From assembly GCA_003233055.1 (NCBI GenBank), contig QIKP01000015.1:19141-83140 (forward strand): a stretch of DNA of 64,000 nucleotides. Direction: 5' to 3'. The DNA comes from Planctomycetaceae bacterium (GTDB taxonomy: Bacteria > Planctomycetota > Planctomycetia > Pirellulales > Lacipirellulaceae). This document shows positions 1 through 10,532 of this stretch, piece after piece. The notes beneath the pieces are model-generated. The model saw only the letters and a list, made by a program, of their open reading frames with translations. It was not told where the DNA came from and did no database searches. Both the position numbers and the translations under genes were made by a program. Position 1 is the first letter of the stretch, and every line of letters begins with the position of its first letter.

Positions 1-479
1 CCACCCGCGAGGGATGCCATCGCGAGCAGCATGGAGGCATTCGGGGAATTGAAAAGCACCGCTGCGCCGGCACCTGCTGCGCGGGCGACGGCCGACGTGG
101 CACCCACGCCTGCGGCGACATGGTAGTGCTGCAGTGCAGCCGACAGGGCGGCGATGGCGTCGTCGGCCAGCGGCGGGCCGCTAAGCCCCACCGGCCAAAG
201 CTGGCCCGTGGCATTGATGACTTGAGGAGGCTCGCTGACATGACGACCAAGGATAAATCGGGCAGCCCGGTCGGCCAGCTCACCAATCGACGGGATTGGC
301 ATGTCGAGCGACCGGCGGCTGACCTCTCGCCGCATCCGATCGACAAAATGCCGTACGCCGCTCGTCACATCGAGCCCCTCCACCCGGTCAATCAGCCCCT
401 TAATTTGAGGTTTGTCGAGCAAATCACCCGCGGAGGGAAGGCGACGAATCAGGTCGGAGAGGTCTTGAGGCGTTTTCAT
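1..479 (-). CDS. SelA-like PLP enzyme, N-terminal part (runs off left edge)
   Basis: The reading frame opens at an ATG (477-479) and continues without a stop to the window edge, giving about 159 residues. The N-terminus (LSDLIRRLPSAGDLLDKP) and the later VINATG motif followed by a Gly/Ala-rich helix with AVLFNSPNA match the start of L-seryl-tRNA(Sec) selenium transferase (SelA), a fold-type I PLP enzyme, and its SelA-like relatives. The segment after VINATG (QLWPVGLSGPPL) differs from the usual TNLGRAPL. The catalytic lysine lies outside the window, so true SelA activity cannot be separated from the wider SelA-like group. A tRNA-Lys lies upstream on the other strand. Confidence 0.7.
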   Translation of the reverse strand, partial: MKTPQDLSDLIRRLPSAGDLLDKPQIKGLIDRVEGLDVTSGVRHFVDRMRREVSRRSLDMPIPSIGELADRAARFILGRHVSEPPQVINATGQLWPVGLSGPPLADDAIAALSAALQHYHVAAGVGATSAVARAAGAGAAVLFNSPNASMLLAMASLAG

Positions 480-539
480 GCGACGACAGGGTCCACGGGG
501 CGAGTGGCGGGCGAAGGCCCCATTCTAACCAGCAGCCGG

Positions 540-577
540 CCCCCCGACGAGGCGTAGCTCGTCGGCTATTGGGGGGC
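540..577. repeat. CGACGAG-type hairpin repeat, copy 1
   Basis: CCGACGAG and CTCGTCGG flank a short GCGTAG core, and outer C and G runs add a second pairing arm. The same core recurs near 841, 21984 and 43216, always between genes. It lies just upstream of the SelA-like gene. Confidence 0.7.
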
Positions 578-585
578 GCTGTCAA

Positions 586-643
586 GTTAGCCGGCGGGCT
601 TGTCTCGCCGTGAAAACGTGGCGTGGCAAGCCCGCCGGCTAAC
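586..643. repeat. Perfect 17-bp inverted repeat
   Basis: GTTAGCCGGCGGGCTTG at 586-602 is mirrored by its exact complement at 627-643 around a 24-base loop. Related GTTAGCCGG segments occur near 1590 and 2682, so this is a dispersed intergenic repeat. It could act as a bidirectional terminator, but there is no T tract. Confidence 0.75.
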
Positions 644-725
644 ACGAACAACGAACCACACCCCCCTGCCCTTCCAGTCGCGAGACAAACGCCTATAATC
701 GCACCTCTCCTTCGAGTTCATTTAT

Positions 726-798
726 GACCCTGTAGCTCAGTTGGTAGAGCATTCGACTTTTAATCGAATGGTCGTGGGTTCGAGCCCCGCCGGGGTCA
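726..798 (+). tRNA. tRNA-Lys (TTT)
   Basis: The acceptor strands GACCCTG (726-732) and CGGGGTC (791-797) pair with one G-T pair, followed by discriminator A798. The D arm, anticodon stem TTCGA/TCGAA, and T arm with GTTCGAGCC are intact. The anticodon loop CTTTTAA (757-763) gives anticodon TTT, lysine. No CCA is encoded. Confidence 0.97.
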
Positions 799-840
799 CT
801 TTTGCGGCGAAAGCTTTTTTGGCAATCCGTTGTTCCGCTC

Positions 841-872
841 CCCCCAATAGCCGACGAGCTACGCCTCGTCGG
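841..872. repeat. CGACGAG-type hairpin repeat, copy 2
   Basis: AGCCGACGAG and CTCGTCGG surround a CTACGC core, the inverse orientation of the copy near 540. It spans the 3' end of the fetB-like gene, so the repeat supplies the last codons of that protein. Confidence 0.65.
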
Positions 873-1572
873 ACCCTTGCGGTTTCAATTGCACAAGAAA
901 TAGGGCCGCGGCGATGCCTCCCGCGCCGAAGACCAAGCACATGATCATGATTTGGTAGCGTGCGGCGATGATCGGCTCGATGCCTGCGATGATTTGCCCC
1001 GTCATGAATCCAGGAATCGAAACGACGCCGACCGCCAGAAGCGAGTTGGTGATCGTGATGAGCGAGGCGAGCATCGCTCGCTTCCGGGCTATTGCATAGG
1101 AAGCCCCGCCCGCGATTTCTGACTCGAACCGTTCGCCGGCAAGGCTCACACTGTTCATTGCCGCAGTAAAACTCATTCCGCCTAGCGTGATGACCTTCTG
1201 CGCCAGGAACCACGGCTCCAACCGCAGAACCCCTTGGGTCATCAGCGCTAGAGTCACGCCGCCGCCGATCGCAATCGCCAGGAGCGACTTGCCATACAGC
1301 GGAAGGGACTTTTCTTTCATCGGCCGAAGTGCAATCCAGCTTGCGGCTGCGAGCATCATCGAGAGCACCGCAAGGACGACGAAGGGGCTCTCAGTCTGAA
1401 AAATCGCGGCTAGCACGTACCCGACCAGCAGCAACTGGACAAGCATTCGCCCCGTGGCGTAGAGCGTGCCGCCGATGCCAATCGACCAGCGATGCACCAC
1501 CACGACGACCAGCACCGGCAAGAAGGCGAGTGCCAGGTTGACCAGCGGGATTTCAGGAACGGTAGCGATCAT
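859..1572 (-). CDS. fetB: FetB/UPF0014-family ABC permease
   Basis: A 237-residue polytopic protein of the UPF0014/YbbM family. In E. coli the homologue FetB is the membrane half of the FetAB exporter linked to iron homeostasis. It has about six or seven hydrophobic segments, and the family-typical stretches GGMSFTAAMNSVSLAGERF and PGFMTGQIIAG are present. The length is near the family norm of about 250. The ATPase partner FetA is not next to it, so it may be encoded elsewhere or off window. The last residues are encoded by an intergenic-type repeat and look like a replaced C-terminus. Confidence 0.85.
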   Translation of the reverse strand: MIATVPEIPLVNLALAFLPVLVVVVVHRWSIGIGGTLYATGRMLVQLLLVGYVLAAIFQTESPFVVLAVLSMMLAAASWIALRPMKEKSLPLYGKSLLAIAIGGGVTLALMTQGVLRLEPWFLAQKVITLGGMSFTAAMNSVSLAGERFESEIAGGASYAIARKRAMLASLITITNSLLAVGVVSIPGFMTGQIIAGIEPIIAARYQIMIMCLVFGAGGIAAALFLVQLKPQGSDEA

Positions 1573-1656
1573 AGGCAGTCGACACCCGTGTTAGCCGGCG
1601 GGCTCGCCCCGCCGTGGTTTAGCCCGCTGCGTGTTTAGCTCGCTGTGTTTACTCGC

Positions 1657-1718
1657 TCCGGGCGCTAACGCTTCCGGCTCGCTGAACGGCCAGCGAGCTG
1701 GTAGCGTTAGCGCCCGGA
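1657..1718. repeat. 16-bp inverted repeat (GCGCTAACGCT type)
   Basis: TCCGGGCGCTAACGCT (1657-1672) and its exact complement (1703-1718) flank a 30-base spacer that is itself rich in CCGGCTCGCTG. It lies immediately downstream of the zinc-ribbon gene. A shorter relative is visible around 2710-2750, and a related CGCTGACGCTTC motif near 59400. Confidence 0.7.
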
Positions 1719-1719
1719 C

Positions 1720-2643
1720 TCAAATATCGTCGCTGTTATCCGGCACTCGCTTCACGGCGTCGTCGAATAGTTGGTCGTAACGGAAATGGAGGTGGGCGGG
1801 GCGAGGCGGGCGGACGCTGCCGAAGGTGAGTTCGATGGTCGACGTGGGGCTGCTCCAGGTGACGATGCGGGGCTTCTGGGTCTCGCTGGTCGGGCTGCCG
1901 TACTTCTTGCGTAGTGATTGTTGGATAACGGTAAACTCTTGCGTCGAAAAGAGCGCTTCGATTTGGAAGAGCTTGCCATCCAAGAAACGGTAAATCACGC
2001 TCTCGGTCGCCACCCCCGCGATCGGCGGCGAGTCGTTCTCTGCCGGCATGTCGAGCCGGCAACTGACGATCTGAGCGCCGGTGTGCCACGCTTCGGCCCG
2101 AAGCGCGGGGATCTCTTTATCGGGCATTTCATCGGAGCACCAAGGCATCGATTTTCCGAGGCCGGGGATTTCTCGCCGGTGATTCTCTTTGAATTCGGCG
2201 AGGTCCATGCCAAGGCGATCGTCCTTCAACGCGTAGAGTCCGGTCGTATCGCCGGTCGCCTCTTCGAGCCGTCGGGCTTGCTCTTGCTTGGCTTGCTCTG
2301 CCAGTTGGCCAAAGAGGTGGCAGACGTTTTCGTTCGTCAGGTCGCCCGTCTTAAGGCAGTGGAGACCTCGTCGCGGCTTGGTGTTGGAGTCCGCATCCTC
2401 TTCGGCGGGGGGATCGCTGTAGGCCAGCACCGCGCTAATTTTTCGCCGGGCCAGCTCCGCGATCATCTGTCCGGGCGACGCCTTGGTGAGCGAAAGGAGG
2501 TTGGTCGCCAGCAAGCTTGGCTCGCCGATGCCGGGGACCGTCACCTTGGCCCCGCATTTTTTGCACTTCCCACTCCGACCGGCGAACGAATCGTTCACCT
2601 CGAAGGTGGCGCTGCAGTCGGGGCAGGTGACGGTGATGGGCAT
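1720..2643 (-). CDS. MJ0042-type zinc-ribbon hypothetical protein
   Basis: The protein is 307 residues from the start MPITVTCPDC. Upstream in-frame starts lie in repeat DNA and would add an unconserved extension. Cysteines C7, C10, C27 and C30 form a CxxC-x16-CxxC zinc ribbon of the MJ0042 type, often found at the N-terminus of planctomycete proteins. The rest has no transmembrane segment and no motif I recognise; it is mixed alpha/beta with charged linkers. Function unknown. It is downstream of acnA on the same strand but separated by repeat sequence. Confidence 0.75.
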   Translation of the reverse strand: MPITVTCPDCSATFEVNDSFAGRSGKCKKCGAKVTVPGIGEPSLLATNLLSLTKASPGQMIAELARRKISAVLAYSDPPAEEDADSNTKPRRGLHCLKTGDLTNENVCHLFGQLAEQAKQEQARRLEEATGDTTGLYALKDDRLGMDLAEFKENHRREIPGLGKSMPWCSDEMPDKEIPALRAEAWHTGAQIVSCRLDMPAENDSPPIAGVATESVIYRFLDGKLFQIEALFSTQEFTVIQQSLRKKYGSPTSETQKPRIVTWSSPTSTIELTFGSVRPPRPAHLHFRYDQLFDDAVKRVPDNSDDI

Positions 2644-2769
2644 GGCACGAGCGATAAAAGGGCAAGGCTGGTTGTCAATTGTTAGCCGGGGAACTCGCCC
2701 GCCGTGTTTGTTAGCGCCCGGAGGGGAACCGGTCAGCGAGCCGTGTCGTCCTCGACCGCCGGAGAGCAC

Positions 2770-5526
<2,757 letters not shown>

Positions 5527-5540
5527 TGGGGTGTCGGGGG

Positions 5541-5564
5541 CTGGTGGACTGGTGGACTGGTGGA
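5541..5564. repeat. Three tandem copies of an 8-bp unit upstream of acnA
   Basis: CTGGTGGA is repeated three times and followed by a partial fourth copy. It lies 15-38 bases upstream of the acnA start, where a ribosome site or leader would be. Copy number could vary by slippage. Confidence 0.8.
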
Positions 5565-5714
5565 CTGGGGGCCAGAGGAGAACGATTCTAGCCGATTTGG
5601 CGTGGAACGTGCAGGCGGGGCTGGCCTGCCTCGATGGCGAGAAGAAGGGTACAATGCTTTGGTAGCTTGTCCGTTACCTCAATTTAGTTGAGTTCTTTCA
5701 GGAGGTTATCTCAA

Positions 5715-5948
5715 ATGTCAATTGCAGAGAAAGCGAAGGAGTTCTACGAAGAGAGACTCCGGGTGCAATTGGAGGCGGAGCATCACGATGAGTTTGTCGC
5801 GATTGAGCCGGTGTCAAAATCTTTCTATCTTGCCGAGACGTTCATCGACGCGGCTCTAGCAGCGAAGCACGCAAATCCCGATCGGAAGTCGTTTGTGATT
5901 CGTGTTGGCCATGACGCAGCGTTTCATCTTGGGGCGAGTACCCTATGA
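5715..5948 (+). CDS. Small protein paired with aspartic protease
   Basis: A 77-residue protein beginning MSIAEKAKEFYEERL. AGGAGG at 5700-5705 lies 9 bases before this ATG and decides the start over an upstream ATG. It is mainly alpha-helical and acidic, with no membrane segment. Its stop overlaps the start of the next gene (ATGA at 5945-5948), so the pair is probably translated together. I do not recognise its family. The arrangement, a small soluble protein coupled to a single-domain retropepsin-like protease, resembles small two-gene modules, but a toxin-antitoxin role is only a guess. Confidence 0.7.
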   Translation: MSIAEKAKEFYEERLRVQLEAEHHDEFVAIEPVSKSFYLAETFIDAALAAKHANPDRKSFVIRVGHDAAFHLGASTL

Positions 5949-6307
5949 TCGGCAAGGTCGATGGGCAAGGGCGTGCGCTGTTGGCTTTACCGGTCAGCGC
6001 TCATCCACAAGGCACCTTCAAGGAAGTGACAGCCTGGATTGATACCGCGTTCGATGGGCATTTGGTCTTTTCGATGCAGTTGATCGTGGAACTCCAACTC
6101 GATTCGTTGGCAGACACGGAAGCTATTTTGGCCGATGGATCCAAGGTCATTCTGGAGACCTTCCTTGGCTACATCGACTGGTTCGGGAAGCGGGTCCCCC
6201 TCCAAATTGTGGCTAACGACGGCCACTACCCGCTACTTGGTACAGGACTGTTACAACAACGAATATTGCACATCGACTACGTGCAGCAGCAACTCAGCTT
6301 GGAGTGA
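5945..6307 (+). CDS. Clan AA (retropepsin-like) aspartic protease
   Basis: A 120-residue protein with the half-site WIDTAFDGHLV near residue 31, matching the D-T/S-G/A-F-N/D-G pattern of bacterial clan AA aspartic proteases, which act as homodimers with one Asp per chain. The hydrophobic PLLGTGLLQQ near the C-terminus is the second family hallmark. It has no signal peptide, so it is cytoplasmic. It is coupled by a 4-bp overlap to the small protein before it. Such orphan proteases are frequent in cyanobacteria and planctomycetes, and their substrates are not known to me. Confidence 0.8.
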   Translation: MIGKVDGQGRALLALPVSAHPQGTFKEVTAWIDTAFDGHLVFSMQLIVELQLDSLADTEAILADGSKVILETFLGYIDWFGKRVPLQIVANDGHYPLLGTGLLQQRILHIDYVQQQLSLE

Positions 6308-6441
6308 CTCGCGGAGACGCCGAAAATCCCAAAAAATCGCTATTGGAGAATCTCCCTGCTAGCACCCTATAATCACCCGCTCAAGTGCTGAGGGACTGCC
6401 ATGGATGGCGGTTCCATGACTGGACAAGGAGGTTCAGAAAA

Positions 6442-7242
6442 ATGTTGCAAGGATTGCAACGCGCGACAGAGGGAATTGCCCTCTTGGTTTTCTTGTGCGG
6501 TACGATGTCGGACAAAGCCACGGCGACGGCGGTGGCTTCGTCCGCAAATTTCACCGTGCTCGCACCGACGCAACGGCTGGCCGACAAGGTGGTCGGCCAT
6601 GCCGATGCGTTTCGGCGAGAAATCGCCGAAGAATGGTTGGGCGACGAGCTCCCGGTGGCTACCCGTCCCGCCGCCATTCATATCGAAATCGACGACACCC
6701 GGTCGTTCGCCCGAACGGTGATCGACGCGACCCAAGGCCGGCATCTGGTTTGGCTGGTTGGTTCCGAAGAGGGGGTCACCCAGTCTTTACTCCAGCACGA
6801 AGTGGCCCACGTCGTGATGGCCGCCCGGTTTGGCGATGCGATGCCGATTTGGGCCAACGAGGGAATCGCCAGCCGATACGACAACTCCCGACGTCACGCG
6901 ATTCGCCAACAGCAACTTGCGGGCTTCGTCGCTATCGACAGTTGGCCCCACGTCGACCGACTTCTGAAAGAACCGGTCCGCCAGAAGTGGACTTACGCGG
7001 CCGCCGTCTCGATCACGGACTTCCTGGTGGACCAGGGTGGCAAAAAGAAGTTCCTCGACTTCGTTGCTAGTAGCACAGAAGTCGCTAGCAGCACAGGAAA
7101 TGGCTGGGCCACCGCGCTTCGCAAGCATTACGCCATCGCGTCGGTCGCCGAGCTGGAGTCGCAGTGGCACCGCTCGGTGCGGGATTCTATCACGCTCCGT
7201 GAGCCCGTTCCAGGACAGGCATCAGGACGCTTGTTTCGGTAG
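6442..7242 (+). CDS. Exported HExxH zinc protease (peptidase MA-like)
   Basis: A 266-residue protein. AAGGAGG at 6426-6432 selects the ATG at 6442. Residues 1-30 form a signal-peptide-like stretch (IALLVFLCGT), so it is likely exported. H119-E-V-A-H123 with E140 in NEGIAS gives a gluzincin-type HExxH plus Glu zinc site, as in peptidase MA-like proteins. The end overlaps the convergent gene on the other strand by 53 bases. The substrate is unknown. Confidence 0.8.
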   Translation: MLQGLQRATEGIALLVFLCGTMSDKATATAVASSANFTVLAPTQRLADKVVGHADAFRREIAEEWLGDELPVATRPAAIHIEIDDTRSFARTVIDATQGRHLVWLVGSEEGVTQSLLQHEVAHVVMAARFGDAMPIWANEGIASRYDNSRRHAIRQQQLAGFVAIDSWPHVDRLLKEPVRQKWTYAAAVSITDFLVDQGGKKKFLDFVASSTEVASSTGNGWATALRKHYAIASVAELESQWHRSVRDSITLREPVPGQASGRLFR

Positions 7243-7957
7243 GCTCGGGTTCCACGTTTTCGCCTTTGCTTTCACCTGCCCCCTCCTCGGGAGCCTTCTT
7301 GCTCGATTCCCCCAGTCGGTACTCGAGTTCAAGCTGATCGGTCTCGTGGTTCTCGTTCCATTCTTGGATCCCCTTGAACGTCGGCGAGTCGGAGCTTTCG
7401 CTCACGAACGACACCATGCCAACTGGCACGAAGATGTAAGTCTCGCCCATCAAGACGGTCCAGGGGGTGCCATTGATGTAGAGGACTTTATTTTCCCCCG
7501 TCTGGTTGATGAGCCGGAGTTTTCCTTGCAGCATCTGTGCAAGGCCGCTACGAAGCTGCGAATCTTCGGCCATCGCGCCGAGCGCGCTGCGACTTAGCTC
7601 GCTTTGGTCTTGGGAATTGGCGAGCGCCTGCTGGAGCGCTGCGACGGTTGCCTTGAGGCCTTCGACTTCGGTTTGCAACGCTGCCATTCGCGATGTCAGA
7701 TCATGAACCGAAGCTGGCGCTGGCGCGGCGACTTCAGCGGCATGGGGCGCTTGCCCCGCTTCCACGAGTGGGGCGTCTTCTGAAGCCGCCGTGACCGACG
7801 ATGGTTCGGCGCTGGTCCCCTTCTCCACCCAACGATCGGCAACAGGTTCGTTGGCCGGATGCACCGAAGCGGGCTGCTGCCCCCAACTGCATCCCGGCGC
7901 GGCAACGATCGAGGCAACAAGGGCAAAACTCAAAACAGAAATCGATCGCACGACCAT
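7190..7957 (-). CDS. Exported coiled-coil hypothetical protein
   Basis: A 255-residue protein from MVVRSISVLSFALVAS. The N-terminus is a signal peptide ending near AAPGC; the cysteine could be lipidated, though Pro before Gly-Cys makes a poor lipobox. An Ala/Pro-rich stretch is followed by a heptad-like helix (residues about 85-125: LQTEVEGLKATVAALQQAL), then a beta-rich domain with YINGTPWTVLMGETYIFVPVG and an acidic tail. No named family recognised. It converges with the HExxH protease and overlaps its 3' end by 53 bases. Confidence 0.65.
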   Translation of the reverse strand: MVVRSISVLSFALVASIVAAPGCSWGQQPASVHPANEPVADRWVEKGTSAEPSSVTAASEDAPLVEAGQAPHAAEVAAPAPASVHDLTSRMAALQTEVEGLKATVAALQQALANSQDQSELSRSALGAMAEDSQLRSGLAQMLQGKLRLINQTGENKVLYINGTPWTVLMGETYIFVPVGMVSFVSESSDSPTFKGIQEWNENHETDQLELEYRLGESSKKAPEEGAGESKGENVEPEPTETSVLMPVLERAHGA

Positions 7958-8400
7958 CGGACTGCTCCCGCTCGAAAAAAAAAACAAGTAAAGGGCTCCC
8001 CATTGCAGGGAATGTATCGCCCCAGGGACTCCAGCGTCGCTGGGGATCTGGCCAGTGTCAAGCGCGGGCGAAGAGCCGGCAGGAGAACTGCAAAGTCATT
8101 TTTGAACCGCCAAGATCGCCAAGGCGCCAAGAAAAATGTTGACCGAAGCAGAGAAACCTCGGATTGTTAATCCCGTCACCGTTCCTGAGTCGAAAGTAAA
8201 GAAACCACGAGTTGGTGTTGATTTGCACGAATTCGTGGTTTTCCCTGCCTCCGATTCGGTGAACGGTTGCCTCTCTCCTCCAACTCTTCTTGGCGTACTT
8301 GGCGCCTTGGCGGTTTCTTTTAATTCGGCGACTTTGCAAGCGTCCTGGAAGAACCGCCTGGAATCTGGCGAAACTGGGTAAGAAGTGCTGGCTATCTGCC
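7958..8400. other. Intergenic stretch holding an inverted-repeat element
   Basis: No gene supported. The stretch contains an element bounded by near-complementary GCCAAGGCGCCAAGA-type ends (listed separately). Short open frames inside it are made of repeat sequence. Confidence 0.6.
8100..8324. repeat. Inverted-repeat element with CCGCCAAGGCGCCAAG-type ends
   Basis: The left end carries ACCGCCAAGATCGCCAAGG followed by CGCCAAGA (about 8105-8132). The right end carries TCTTGGCGTACTTGGCG followed by CCTTGGCGGTT (about 8286-8316), nearly its reverse complement. The core holds a second inverted pair, ACCACGAGTTGG and ATTCGTGGTTTT (about 8202-8243). It has no transposase, so it looks like a non-autonomous repeat between two genes. 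Confidence 0.65.
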
Positions 8401-10341
8401 TCACCGCCCGGTGAGCATTTCTTGCCGGTAGCGGGCCATCACGTCGCTTCGCAGCAGCAGCCCCACCAGCCGGCGGTTGGCACCTTTGCCCACTTCGACC
8501 GGCAAGGTTTCGACATCGCGGCTGCCGAAGTCGCGGAGGGCTTCGATCAGATTGGCGGTTGGGGGGACGGCGAGCGAGGCGCGTAGGGCAATGTCCTCGG
8601 CGTTGACGAGACTCGGGGAAATATCGCTGTCGAGGACGCGGTGAAGGTCTTCCGCACGGATGATGCCGATCAGTTTGCCATCGCCATCGAGTACCGGCAG
8701 GCTTTCGATCTGGGGATTCTCTTTCGCGACGCGAACGATGTCGAGTACGGTATCGGAATGCGAGAGAAGCGGGAAATTTCGGACCATCACGTCGCGGACC
8801 ATGACATGTTCGAGATGATGCAGGTCGTGCCCCCGGGCGATCTGTTCGCCCCGTCGGCTTAGTTTTTTGTAGTAAATGCTTTCGGGATCGATCGCCTTGG
8901 CCACCACGCTGGCGAGACCAGCGGTCACCATAATCGGAAGGATGATTTCGTAACGATCGGTCATTTCATAGACGATTAGAATCGCGGAGAGCACGCCATG
9001 CGTGGTGCCAGCAACGACCGCTCCCATGCCAACAATCGCGTAGACGCCGGGCGAAGTGGCGTAGTCGGGGGCAATCGAGTTGGCGAGGATGCCGAGGCAC
9101 GCGCCGAGTAGGGCCCCCAGGTAAAGCGATGGCGCAAAGATGCCGCCCGACCCCCCACCAGCGAGCGTCAGGCTGGTAAGGAGTGGCTTGAGAAAGACGA
9201 GCGGCAAGAGCCAAAGGAACTCGGCCATCATGTCCTGCCGCTCGACGCGCACCTGCATCTCTTCCGCGTCGCTAGCACCATGATTTTCGTCGGCCTCTTC
9301 GGTAGCGTTGCCCGCATACTGCAAATGCAAAGCATGGTCGACCACGCCGTAGCAGACGCCCATCAAAGGGGGCAACGGTCGGTCGCCCGCTTTGGTGGTT
9401 TCGGCAGATTGGGCTGAGACGACGGGCGGGGCAAGGGGATAAGTCGCACCGACAACACCGATGGTAAGGCCAAGCACCAAGGCTTTGATCCACCAAGCTG
9501 GGAGCCAACGGTCGACGATGTCTTCGGTCGCGTAGAGCAGACGCGTGAACGACACGGCGGCCACACCGGCGACGAGTCCAAGAAGAATGAACGAAGGGAG
9601 CTGGTTCCACTCGCCGGCGAAGTCGTAGTTGAGGTGCTGAAACGCGGGTTCGAATCGGTGTTCGCCCGCATGTTGCTGGACAACGTCCGCCATGACGCTG
9701 GCGATGACGATTGGGGTGAGCATTTCGACGGCAAAACTACCGAGGATGATCTCGCTGGCGAAGATCACGCCGGCAAGTGGCGCGTTGAAAGTGGCGCTGA
9801 TGCCTGCCGCTGCACCGGCAGCAAGAAGGACTTTGAGATTCCTCGAGGAGAGCTTGAAAATCTGCCCCGCAAGGCTGCCGAGCGTTGCACCGATTTGGAC
9901 GATCGGCCCCTCTCGACCGATTGACCCGCCGGTGCCGATACAAATGCCACTCGCAAAAATTTTGACGATAGCCACCGACGGTCGGATGACTCCGTCATGC
10001 CGGGCAACCGCCGTAATCACCTCCGGCACACCATGGCCTTGCGCTTCCGGGGCAAAGGTTCGTGTTAGATAGGAGACAAGGAGCAGCCCCAAAGCAGGGC
10101 TGACGATCAGGGCAAGGGTCCAGAGCGAGGTCTCTTCTCGCAAGTCGTTGGCCAGGCCGTAGGTCTGTTCGGTAACGGCATGGATGATCGTCGTAAACAG
10201 CACCGCAGCCCAACCGGCCAAGACCCCAATGCAGGCGGCCAGGAGGATGACAAGCGTGCTTCCCTCGATCGATCCCCGTCGTGTGAAGGCGCTGCACCAG
10301 GTTGCCATGGTCTCGCAGAGTTTCCGAATGGGCCAGGGCAT
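8401..10341 (-). CDS. ClC-family chloride channel or Cl-/H+ antiporter with CBS domains
   Basis: A 646-residue membrane protein. The selectivity-filter signatures GHGVPEV, GREGPIVQIGA and GGIFAPSLYLGA are present. The GREGP glutamate is the gating residue conserved in both antiporters and channels. About a dozen membrane segments occupy residues 25-470, with an unusual acidic insert rich in Glu and Asp between the first and second halves. Two CBS domains (about residues 515-640) close the protein (MVRDVMVRNFPLLS; LPVLDGDGKLIGII), likely sensing nucleotides. The start at 10341 was chosen over an upstream GTG that would add 37 unconserved residues. Divergent from serC. Confidence 0.92.
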   Translation of the reverse strand: MPWPIRKLCETMATWCSAFTRRGSIEGSTLVILLAACIGVLAGWAAVLFTTIIHAVTEQTYGLANDLREETSLWTLALIVSPALGLLLVSYLTRTFAPEAQGHGVPEVITAVARHDGVIRPSVAIVKIFASGICIGTGGSIGREGPIVQIGATLGSLAGQIFKLSSRNLKVLLAAGAAAGISATFNAPLAGVIFASEIILGSFAVEMLTPIVIASVMADVVQQHAGEHRFEPAFQHLNYDFAGEWNQLPSFILLGLVAGVAAVSFTRLLYATEDIVDRWLPAWWIKALVLGLTIGVVGATYPLAPPVVSAQSAETTKAGDRPLPPLMGVCYGVVDHALHLQYAGNATEEADENHGASDAEEMQVRVERQDMMAEFLWLLPLVFLKPLLTSLTLAGGGSGGIFAPSLYLGALLGACLGILANSIAPDYATSPGVYAIVGMGAVVAGTTHGVLSAILIVYEMTDRYEIILPIMVTAGLASVVAKAIDPESIYYKKLSRRGEQIARGHDLHHLEHVMVRDVMVRNFPLLSHSDTVLDIVRVAKENPQIESLPVLDGDGKLIGIIRAEDLHRVLDSDISPSLVNAEDIALRASLAVPPTANLIEALRDFGSRDVETLPVEVGKGANRRLVGLLLRSDVMARYRQEMLTGR

Positions 10342-10532
10342 CAAAGAGTTTCGGTTCGATTTTTCAAAAGGGCTGTTAGAAAGGACGCGTCGAAAACAAC
10401 CGCAGGAAGCCAGGGCGGCCTCCGAGTCGGCAGCTTGGCGTGGCGATCCCACCCCTGACCGCCCATTGCTACCACGCTACAATGCCGAGTGATCGAATAC
10501 TACTGTCCACCCTCCAATCGCCCCGATGATTC

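Noticed and set aside
8136..8381. Plus-strand frame of 81 codons between exported protein and ClC
   Set aside because: It runs through the inverted-repeat element and has no homologue-like pattern.
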